Source: Cytobacillus oceanisediminis (GTDB taxonomy: Bacteria; Bacillota; Bacilli; Bacillales; Cytobacillaceae). From it: 64,000 nt of DNA. The position numbers and the translations under genes are program-made. This document shows positions 35,304-41,857 of the stretch, one piece after another (the first letter of the stretch is position 1; the number at the start of each line of letters is the position of its first letter). The DNA lies in the NCBI RefSeq assembly GCF_003182355.1, contig NZ_QGTW01000001.1, positions 806,001 through 870,000 on the forward strand, written 5' to 3'. The notes beneath the pieces were generated by a model. The model worked only from the letters and a program-made list of their open reading frames with translations, was not told where the DNA came from and did not search any database.

Positions 35304-35543
35304 TTAAAGCCCTGATAAATAGCGATAAAAAGTGGAATAGGCGGCATATAGGAGCCAAACAGAACAGGAAATCTTAAAGAATCTTAATCCGGATTCCACT
35401 TGCCGCCTCTCTTGCCCAATCAGGCAGCAAGTAAGGACAAAAAGCAAACAAAAAATTCCAAAAAAAATAGCCAGCTTTAAAAAGTGGTTGTTCCCCGTTT
35501 CATACTGCACCTCATTTTTTAATGTTGGCTTATAACAAATCAT
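35304..35543 (-). CDS. Possible small membrane protein (79 aa)
   Basis: The frame encodes two hydrophobic segments (FLKLAIFFGIFCLLF and SVWLLYAAY) in a product of up to 79 residues. No good ribosome site precedes the ATG, and an internal GTG is an alternative start. It could be a real small membrane protein or chance. I recognise no family. Confidence 0.35.
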   Translation of the reverse strand: MICYKPTLKNEVQYETGNNHFLKLAIFFGIFCLLFVLTCCLIGQERRQVESGLRFFKISCSVWLLYAAYSTFYRYLSGL

Positions 35544-35647
35544 TATTTATCGTTTTTCAATAAATTTTTTAAAATTGATATACCATTTCCAAAAGGTATT
35601 TCACCTTAAAGAAAAAGCCGCCAAAAGGGCAGAAGATATTAGTCATA

Positions 35648-36220
35648 CTACTCATCAAGCGGCTCATTCTTTCTCATTTTTTTCACTAATTTGGTTAAGA
35701 AGTAAGCAGTGTAGGTAACCCCTACATCGATAAGAAACAAATAAAATTGATTCATCCCTTTATTAAATTCAAGCACGCCTATAAGTGCTTCGATGGTTGC
35801 AAATCCAAAGGCAAACAATGCACTTAAAAGTAAAGTATAAACGAGGAAGTTTTTCTTATGATTTAAGCAGTATTGATAAAGGAGCAAGAACCCAACCGGA
35901 AGTGCGGATGCTGTCATATTGAGGGCATGGGGAAAAATTGGTGCAAAAAAGTATGTGTGGACAAAAAAACTATACCTTTGCAAAACAATATCAATGTAGG
36001 CCCATAACATATGTACGGTATATCCAAAGAAAAACAACTCAAAAATTCTTCTGCGGTCTACTGTAAAATAAAGCAGAATGAGCGGGAGAACCAGCAGGGA
36101 TACCACTAACCAGAACTGCCACGTTCCCATATTGGAATAATCATGCCAGTAGGAAGTGATTAATGAATTCATATCCTTATTCTGTTGGAAGATCTGATCC
36201 CAGTATTCTTTGTAACTCAT
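35648..36220 (-). CDS. CBO0543-like membrane protein
   Basis: This integral membrane protein of about 190 residues has five hydrophobic helices; the pattern FFFGYTVHMLWAYIDIVLQRY and FFAPIFPHALNMTA suggests the CBO0543 family common in sporeformers. The ATG at 36220 follows AGGAGG at ideal distance; an upstream ATG is rejected. Function unknown. Confidence 0.72.
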   Translation of the reverse strand: MSYKEYWDQIFQQNKDMNSLITSYWHDYSNMGTWQFWLVVSLLVLPLILLYFTVDRRRIFELFFFGYTVHMLWAYIDIVLQRYSFFVHTYFFAPIFPHALNMTASALPVGFLLLYQYCLNHKKNFLVYTLLLSALFAFGFATIEALIGVLEFNKGMNQFYLFLIDVGVTYTAYFLTKLVKKMRKNEPLDE

Positions 36221-36302
36221 ACAATGACCTCCTAAAATGCTCATAATTAAGAAATTCTCCAGTAGGCAACTCGCAGCTTATATAAAAATGATCATTCCGT
36301 TA

Positions 36303-36797
36303 TTATGCATAATCGTAGTTCTTTACTCTCGCCTCTTGCAGCATTTTCCTAAATTGATCCCCTTTTTGAATGCCTAAGATCCTTTGGCCATAATCCAGAA
36401 AAGCTTTCAGCTCTCCCTCTGAAAAATGGCTTAAACTAAAGGGAAATTGCTCCATATCCCGTACGGCATCCATAATTTGATTGAGTACTTGTTTTCCCTT
36501 TACAGTAATAGTAACCTGCTTATATCTGCGCTTATCTTTATTAACGGTTAATTGGATAAAGCCCTTTTCCTGAAGTGGCTTTAATAATCGCGTAACTGTT
36601 GAGATATGCCAGCATCCTAGTTCACTTAACTGTGTTGGACTAAGCACACTTTCATTCGTTGCCAGCAAAAATAAAATATGCTGCTGAGCGGTTGAAAGAT
36701 TGAACCTCTTCTCCAGCTCCGACCACTTCTTTTCCATGCAAAAATACAGGGCCCTAATGACAAGAACAGTTTGTTGCTTCAGCAAAATATCCATCAT
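36303..36797 (-). CDS. MarR-family transcriptional regulator
   Basis: This 164-residue winged-helix regulator shows a recognition helix LGCWHISTVTRLLKPLQEKGFI and wing DKRRYKQVTIT. N- and C-terminal helices should form the MarR dimer. It resembles the Hpr/ScoC branch in the helix sequence but is shorter. A near-palindromic operator candidate lies just upstream (36808-36835), so it probably represses itself. The regulon is unknown. Confidence 0.85.
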   Translation of the reverse strand: MMDILLKQQTVLVIRALYFCMEKKWSELEKRFNLSTAQQHILFLLATNESVLSPTQLSELGCWHISTVTRLLKPLQEKGFIQLTVNKDKRRYKQVTITVKGKQVLNQIMDAVRDMEQFPFSLSHFSEGELKAFLDYGQRILGIQKGDQFRKMLQEARVKNYDYA

Positions 36798-36807
36798 TCA
36801 CATCCTC

Positions 36808-36835
36808 ACTTGCAAATACAATTGTAATTACAAGT
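36808..36835. promoter_or_regulatory. Palindromic operator upstream of the marR gene
   Basis: A 28-base near-palindrome contains ACTTG and CAAGT ends, a central TACAATTGTA and the MarR-type TTGTAATTACAA. Its place, just before the start codon, is typical of autorepression. Confidence 0.5.
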
Positions 36836-37039
36836 ATTTTTTGACTTTCGAAAAAAAATATGCATAAAAAATAGAGGCGGAAATTATCAGCCTCTGAATC
36901 AGTTAATCAGCTCAGAATTTTCTTTTTATTGGCAAATGTCATTTTGTTATAATGTCCGCTCGCTGCTCCAGCGTGATCTGTTGGCGGAGAACCGTTATAG
37001 TTCGATCTATTTGTTCATGCCAAACCAAATCTTCAGCTA

Positions 37040-37360
37040 TAGGTTTCCATCCATTTTTGTAAAAGATAAAGAGATTCTTCTGCTTAATTCGGCCACCGGA
37101 TTTAATAGGTCCGGATCCTGATGACCTGTAAAACCAAGACCTTGTCCTGCTTTTATCCATACGTCATCAAAGCCTTTATCATTAAGCAAATTGTTTGTGT
37201 TGCTGCCAGGAGTTGAGTTAACATCCCGTCATTGATCACAAGCAATTTAATATTCGCTGGTCCGTCAAGGATTTCCATTGCCTGATTATTCCTTACTTCA
37301 GAATAGGAGGCTCTAAATAGGTGTTAATCACACGAAAGACTCGCCCGTCCATACTTTAGC
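37040..37360 (-). pseudogene. Decayed endonuclease/exonuclease/phosphatase-family gene
   Basis: Minus-strand fragments in different frames line up with the C-terminal part of this family: RVFRVINTYLEPPI, then AMEILDGPANIKLLV, then NSTPGSN, GFDDVWIKAGQGLGFT and QDPDLLNPVAELSRRI. Stops and at least two frameshifts separate them, and the N-terminal part is missing. A short open frame at 36939-37160 in another phase is incidental. Confidence 0.65.
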
Positions 37361-37374
37361 ATACCTAATTTATT

Positions 37375-38208
37375 CTAGTTACTTAATATCTTTCTTTCAT
37401 TGGTTGGCTGAACAGGTCGATGATTTTCTTGGAAAATATTACGAAAAGTTTCTATCTGTTGATTAGACATTTGAATTGGTTCTTGCAATACAATCCAAGT
37501 AACACCCTCTGTACATGGAGGAGTTGTCAGGGACCCATTATAGCGAAATAACTGTTTATCTTTAGGGAGAACTTTCATTAAATCAATTGTCTCTTCAAGA
37601 GTAACCTCTCCGGATTTGTTTTTTGGTGCATTAGACCATATAGTTTCCAATTCGTTATTACTATCTCCTGCCTTTATTATTACCCCAAGAACTGCTAGCC
37701 GGCCATTTTTGTTTTTATGTACTAAATGTAATTCCATATCAAAATTTCCCCCATCAAATTGATGTTCGCTTGGTGTATGGAAGTGAAACTGTTCTAACTT
37801 ATACTCTATTTTATCCAAAATGATCGAGTTCTGGTCTTTAATTGAATTTGCCTGAATGGTATGCCCATTATTTACGAGTGTAAACATAGCAGGAGAATAC
37901 TTAATTTCTAATAATGTTTTGCTATTATTTTTTGATAATTCTTCATTCTTAACGTTTATTGGAGATTGTTCTTTGCCTTGTTTACAAGCTAAGTTTGCAG
38001 AATCTAATTCACCCCAGTGTTTAGGACCTGTCTCCCCTTCGTAGGACCAATCATTTGTCTGTGTTTCAACAGATAAATGGTCTCTTTCATTCTCTGTTTC
38101 AATCTGCTGTTCAGGTATAGATGTTTTTTGTTCACTTTCTGAACAGCCAATTAAAAAAATTAGCAGCGATAAAAATAAAAAAGAAAAGAAAATAGTGTTC
38201 TTCACCAT
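37375..38208 (-). CDS. Alpha-type carbonic anhydrase lipoprotein
   Basis: This 277-residue extracytoplasmic carbonic anhydrase interconverts carbon dioxide and bicarbonate. A lipoprotein signal with lipobox LIGC (about residues 19-22) is followed by a short linker and the alpha-CA domain: KHWGEL, EQSPINV, zinc histidines in QFHFHTPSEH and MELHLVH, and the substrate pocket SLTTPPCTEGVTW. The cysteine pair (LAC and PPC) could form the family's disulfide. It is monocistronic; no bicarbonate-linked neighbour is seen. Confidence 0.93.
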   Translation of the reverse strand: MVKNTIFFSFLFLSLLIFLIGCSESEQKTSIPEQQIETENERDHLSVETQTNDWSYEGETGPKHWGELDSANLACKQGKEQSPINVKNEELSKNNSKTLLEIKYSPAMFTLVNNGHTIQANSIKDQNSIILDKIEYKLEQFHFHTPSEHQFDGGNFDMELHLVHKNKNGRLAVLGVIIKAGDSNNELETIWSNAPKNKSGEVTLEETIDLMKVLPKDKQLFRYNGSLTTPPCTEGVTWIVLQEPIQMSNQQIETFRNIFQENHRPVQPTNERKILSN

Positions 38209-38444
38209 ATTAACCTCCTAAATTTTAGTATTTTCCTTGGGTTTATACCCATCCTATTAACATTTATTCCTATTAATGTAAACCGACACAAAATAGACAA
38301 ATTTAAATATGTTCCTTAATGAGAGTAATGTAGCTCAAGAAGACTACAGGTGTAATTTACCTCTATAATTACGCAAACAGTTTAGGAATGGATTATTCAG
38401 GGAGAATGCTATTATAATTATGAAAGCTTAATTTTAAAAAAAGG

Positions 38445-39890
38445 ATGTTTCAATTGGATTGGAAACCTGACAGAAAATCTAAAACACCCATTTATAAACA
38501 GCTGGCCATGTATATCGAGAACGGGATTGCTGATGGGACTTTTCCCCCTGACAAACTGCTTCCCTCTGAAAGAGGATTGGCAAAGCAGTTTGATATAAAT
38601 AGAAGCACGGTTGTTGCTGCCTATGATGAACTGGAGTCCAATGGGATCATTAATCGAAATAGAGGCAGCGGAACAACGATTAGTAAAGATATTTGGGGGA
38701 TGGCTAAGAAAAGAATTCCAAGCTGGAACAGGTACATTGAAGCGGGTTCATTTTTGCCCAATATGCCTGTAACCCAAAGGATCCATAAAGAACTGGCAGA
38801 GACAAAGCTGATTAATTTAGCCAGTGGGGAATTGTCTCAGGACCTTTTTCCGATGGCTTCACTAAGGGAGATCACTTCGAACAGATCCTTTATCGGGACT
38901 TTGGGATATGACCATCCCCAAGGGAATGAAATTCTTAGAGAAACCCTTGCTGCCCATGTTAAAAAATGTAGAGAAATTGAGACGAATGCATCATCAATCT
39001 TGATTACATCCGGTGCACAGCAGGCCTTGCATCTTGTTGTTCAATGCCTGTTAAAACCTGGAGATGCAGTTGCGATTGAGGACCCTTCCTATCACTACAG
39101 CCTTCCGATCTTTAAATCAGCAGGAATAAAAACCTGTTATTTAAAAGTAGATAAGGATGGACTAAACCCAAACGATATTACTGCACTATATAAAAAGCAC
39201 CGAATAAAAATGATCTTTTTAAATCCTATTTTTCAGAATCCTACAGGTACTTTATTGCCTGAAGAACAGCGCAGAAAAATTCTTAAATTGTCTTCTGAGT
39301 ATGGAATTCCTGTGGTGGAAGATGACCCTTACAGCTTAACACCTTTTACCGGGAAAAGAATGAGGACCCTTAAATCAATGGATGTAAACGGAAATGTCTT
39401 ATATATTAGCTCACTCACAAAAATCATCGCTTCAGGGCTGAGAATTGGTTGGATTATTGGTCCAAAATCCGTGATTGAAAGATTATCAGATGCAAAGCAG
39501 CAGGTCGATTTTGGACACGGCAGTTATTCTCAGTGGATCGCCAATGATTTTTTAGAATCCAAGAACTTTGAATCACATATTACTAGCTTAGTTAAGCAAT
39601 TAGAAGAACGAAGGGACCAAATCGTTAAAAGTCTTCAGATCCTTCTAAAAGATCAAGTTGAATTTACCATTCCTCAAGGAGGAATACATATTTGGTGCAG
39701 GATCAAAAAAGAGCACAGTGAAATTCAATTGCTCGAAGAATCTATAAAGAGAGGAGTCATCTACGTTCCCGGGGCAACAATGGGATCTGAGAAAGGATTT
39801 GTCCGGTTTACTTATGCCAGGGAAAAAGAAGAAAACATACATGAAGGAATAAAACGGTTTGCTGATGCCCTTGCATCTATAAAAAATTAA
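38445..39890 (+). CDS. MocR-type GntR/aminotransferase regulator
   Basis: This 481-residue regulator has an N-terminal GntR winged helix (LPSERGLAKQFDINRSTVVAAYDELESNGII) and a fold-type I aminotransferase domain. The domain has pyridoxal-phosphate-binding features: SGAQQALHL, NPIFQNPTGT and the Schiff-base lysine in SSLTKIIASGLRIG. An AAAGGATG sits six bases before a TTG at 38454, so that codon is an alternative to ATG 38445. Members such as PdxR and GabR control vitamin B6 or amine metabolism; no target gene is adjacent. A strong terminator follows. Confidence 0.9.
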   Translation: MFQLDWKPDRKSKTPIYKQLAMYIENGIADGTFPPDKLLPSERGLAKQFDINRSTVVAAYDELESNGIINRNRGSGTTISKDIWGMAKKRIPSWNRYIEAGSFLPNMPVTQRIHKELAETKLINLASGELSQDLFPMASLREITSNRSFIGTLGYDHPQGNEILRETLAAHVKKCREIETNASSILITSGAQQALHLVVQCLLKPGDAVAIEDPSYHYSLPIFKSAGIKTCYLKVDKDGLNPNDITALYKKHRIKMIFLNPIFQNPTGTLLPEEQRRKILKLSSEYGIPVVEDDPYSLTPFTGKRMRTLKSMDVNGNVLYISSLTKIIASGLRIGWIIGPKSVIERLSDAKQQVDFGHGSYSQWIANDFLESKNFESHITSLVKQLEERRDQIVKSLQILLKDQVEFTIPQGGIHIWCRIKKEHSEIQLLEESIKRGVIYVPGATMGSEKGFVRFTYAREKEENIHEGIKRFADALASIKN

Positions 39891-39911
39891 GAACTCTCTA
39901 TCTATTTACAA

Positions 39912-39946
39912 GGAAAAAGACAGCCCATAAAAGACTGTCTTTTTCC
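39912..39946. terminator. Bidirectional terminator between mocR and yfmQ
   Basis: A perfect 12-bp stem GGAAAAAGACAG/CTGTCTTTTTCC with an 11-base loop lies between two convergent genes. Confidence 0.8.
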
Positions 39947-39960
39947 ATTTTCCTATTACA

Positions 39961-40404
39961 CTAACTCCCGTGCACTGCCAAAAAACTATTTTGCAGGCTC
40001 TCGGACATCAAGCTATACGCAATTACTTTTTTCTTATTCAGTTTGACAACTTCAATGCGGTCGTTGTAACTGTATATCCATAGCCTGACATCTTTATTTC
40101 GGCTCTTAACATCAATAACGATTGGTGTTCGACTATTCACTGGATGTGAAAAATTTTGCTCGTTCCCCGGATGTATATAATGTTTTTTAATAAATATCGC
40201 TTCGTTGAAGTAATTGATAATACTCAGTTTTTCCTCACCTTCCAATCTCATGCCAGAGATGGTTATCGTAACATCTTTCTCATTTAGCTTGGAATGAGTT
40301 TCAAATATACCGATAAGCCAATTAACTGTGCCAGTTGGCAGACAGGTCAAAAGTATTTTTAATAAACTTACGAGTATGATTGGAACCAAAACAGCCCATG
40401 TCAT
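39961..40404 (-). CDS. yfmQ: YfmQ-family protein
   Basis: This 147-residue protein has one N-terminal membrane helix (ILVSLLKILLTCLPTG) and a soluble domain with RLEGEEKLSIINYFNEAIF and VIDVKSRNKDVRLWIYSY, matching Bacillus YfmQ in length and pattern. The function is unknown. The gene for a small membrane protein lies 58 bases upstream, and the two may be co-transcribed. Confidence 0.75.
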   Translation of the reverse strand: MTWAVLVPIILVSLLKILLTCLPTGTVNWLIGIFETHSKLNEKDVTITISGMRLEGEEKLSIINYFNEAIFIKKHYIHPGNEQNFSHPVNSRTPIVIDVKSRNKDVRLWIYSYNDRIEVVKLNKKKVIAYSLMSESLQNSFLAVHGS

Positions 40405-40462
40405 ATTTCATCATCTCCGTTACACCCTGCAATATAGGCTAGACTCAGGGGCTTTTTATTTA

Positions 40463-40654
40463 CTAAGCCCGCCAAATGTAGATTCCAAGTGAAGCTAATG
40501 CTATAAATAAAATCACCACATATATTAAAGTTAAATTTGTTGTATTCCTTTTTGTCGAACTTCCATAGTTTTCATCGGCCTTCTCTGTTAGCAGCAAAGT
40601 CGAAACCACGGCAAAAATTAAAATTAAAAGAACCAATCCAAGCATTAATTCCAT
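40463..40654 (-). CDS. Small two-helix membrane protein (63 aa)
   Basis: Two hydrophobic segments (MLGLVLLILIFAVVST and LIYVVILFIALASLGIYI) flank a short polar loop. The ATG at 40654 follows AAGAGGTG; an upstream ATG at 40669 overlaps the site. I do not recognise the family. Confidence 0.6.
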   Translation of the reverse strand: MELMLGLVLLILIFAVVSTLLLTEKADENYGSSTKRNTTNLTLIYVVILFIALASLGIYIWRA

Positions 40655-41044
40655 GCTGCACCTCTTCATTATTATGATTAATTTTACAAAAAAAGCTATA
40701 AATAAATTTTTAAAGCTTTTTTATAAATAAATCATAACGCACATGAATCGATAAATAACCATCCACTTTGGCATAAAATTGCCCATCCACTTCTTTCTTC
40801 TAACTTCCAAGCAGTGTAACCGGGTCTTATATTCACCCGATTCTCTTCTTTGTAGAAGACTAAATTTTATTTATTTTGCAATTAACCTCTTAAGTATAAG
40901 TATGACACAAACCATCGTTTGTAATGAGGGCTTAAGGACTAATATCAATTAATGATCCTGTAAAATGTCCACCGTAAGGGGCATAAGTGATAAGTGTTAT
41001 AAATAAGCTGTCAATTAAAGCAACAACCTATTTAAATCTATGAG

Positions 41045-41072
41045 AAAAAGCCTCTCAGACTAGCTAGAGGCT
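41045..41072 (-). terminator. Terminator-like hairpin
   Basis: AAGCCTCT/AGAGGCTT arms with TTTTT following on the minus strand. It may end the (Ala-Glu)n operon or the micropeptide transcript. Confidence 0.6.
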
Positions 41073-41098
41073 TTAATTAATAAATTTTATTAATTTTT

Positions 41099-41176
41099 CT
41101 ATATCACGTTTGTTAAACCATTAAACCCTAATAATGTCAGAACGATAGCCACAATGGTTAATAGGAATAGCGGCAT
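41099..41176 (-). CDS. Possible hydrophobic micropeptide (25 aa)
   Basis: A single membrane-spanning peptide ending GFNGLTNVI, with a weak ribosome site and a hairpin 27 bases downstream. It may be chance. Confidence 0.25.
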   Translation of the reverse strand: MPLFLLTIVAIVLTLLGFNGLTNVI

Positions 41177-41279
41177 AAATATTATTGATATCTACGTCTT
41201 CGTTAATTATTAAGCAAATAGAATAGGTGCCGGATCAATAGGAAATAAAAGCACCTATTGACCAGCTCCTATTATTTTT

Positions 41280-41621
41280 TTATTTTAAAGTAATTTGAAT
41301 ATTTGATGAGCCTCTATTTTTGCTGGAAACAGAAATTCCAGACCCACCCTTCTCTTGAATAATTTCTAAAACCACTTTCCTTTTTACACCTGCCGCGTCA
41401 ATACTGTACACTTTCTCAGAACCAGGTGCAAGAGTATCTTCGTTTTTAGGCTTATTATTGAAAAAAACAGGCAAGGATTCTTGAGTCTCTGAATCTTTAT
41501 CGTAGGCTTTTAGCTTAAATATCCGGCTTTTTTCTTCGCTGCTATTGATTATTTTTACAAGTAAATTTTCTTTGCCGTTTTTAGCAGGAATGCTACAGCG
41601 CGAGACTTTCCTTTTTGCCAT
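41280..41621 (-). CDS. Unknown 113-aa protein downstream of the (Ala-Glu)n gene
   Basis: A strong AAGGAGGAG precedes the ATG. The product is basic at the start (MAKRKVSRCS) and then predicted as mostly beta strands (LLVKIINSSEE, FKLKAYD, VYSIDAAGVKRKVVLEII), rich in serine, with one cysteine and no signal peptide. It lies 23 bases downstream of the repeat protein and is probably co-transcribed. I recognise no family; a small surface or filament-associated beta domain would fit. Confidence 0.7.
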   Translation of the reverse strand: MAKRKVSRCSIPAKNGKENLLVKIINSSEEKSRIFKLKAYDKDSETQESLPVFFNNKPKNEDTLAPGSEKVYSIDAAGVKRKVVLEIIQEKGGSGISVSSKNRGSSNIQITLK

Positions 41622-41644
41622 CTAATCTCCTCCTTCTCTTCTTA

Positions 41645-41857
41645 TTAATCTTCTTTTCTGAGGGAATTAATAGCATCAAGGATTGCTTGACGATTGCTGT
41701 TTCCATCTTGCTGCATTAAATTTAGTGTATTTTTCAAGCTGGAAATCAATGAGTCTTCATAATTAGCATCTTGCTTCCCCCTTAATGCTTCAAGAAGTGC
41801 AAGTTGTGACATAGCTATTGCTAAAAAGGAAGCATTGTTATCACAATAACCTACCAT
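41645..41857 (-). CDS. C-terminal domain of the (Ala-Glu)n protein, now out of frame (70 aa as a separate frame)
   Basis: The frame encodes a helical domain (FLAIAMSQLALLEALRGK, then SLISSLKNTLNLMQQDG and ILDAINSLRKED). Its ATG overlaps the stop of the shifted upstream frame (TAATG) but has no clear ribosome site. Reading backwards without a stop, the frame continues through NNSFENNNIIARTGHNI into the Ala-Glu tract. I therefore regard it as the natural C-terminus of the repeat protein, cut off by the 2-base insertion near 42980. Reinitiation at the overlap is the alternative. Confidence 0.65.
   Translation of the reverse strand: MVGYCDNNASFLAIAMSQLALLEALRGKQDANYEDSLISSLKNTLNLMQQDGNSNRQAILDAINSLRKED

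Larger units (their letters stand above)
40655..41279. other. Intergenic region with a possible micropeptide and hairpins
   Basis: Mostly AT-rich. A 25-codon hydrophobic frame (41099-41176, minus; begins MPLFLLTIVAIVLTL) is followed by a terminator-like hairpin (41045-41072). A second hairpin (AATAGGTGC/GCACCTATT, about 41224-41262) follows the 113-aa gene. The rest shows no feature. Confidence 0.35.

Noticed and set aside
36936-37160. Two overlapping short frames as genes
   Set aside because: They lie in the wrong phase over the decayed nuclease-family remnant and have no ribosome sites.
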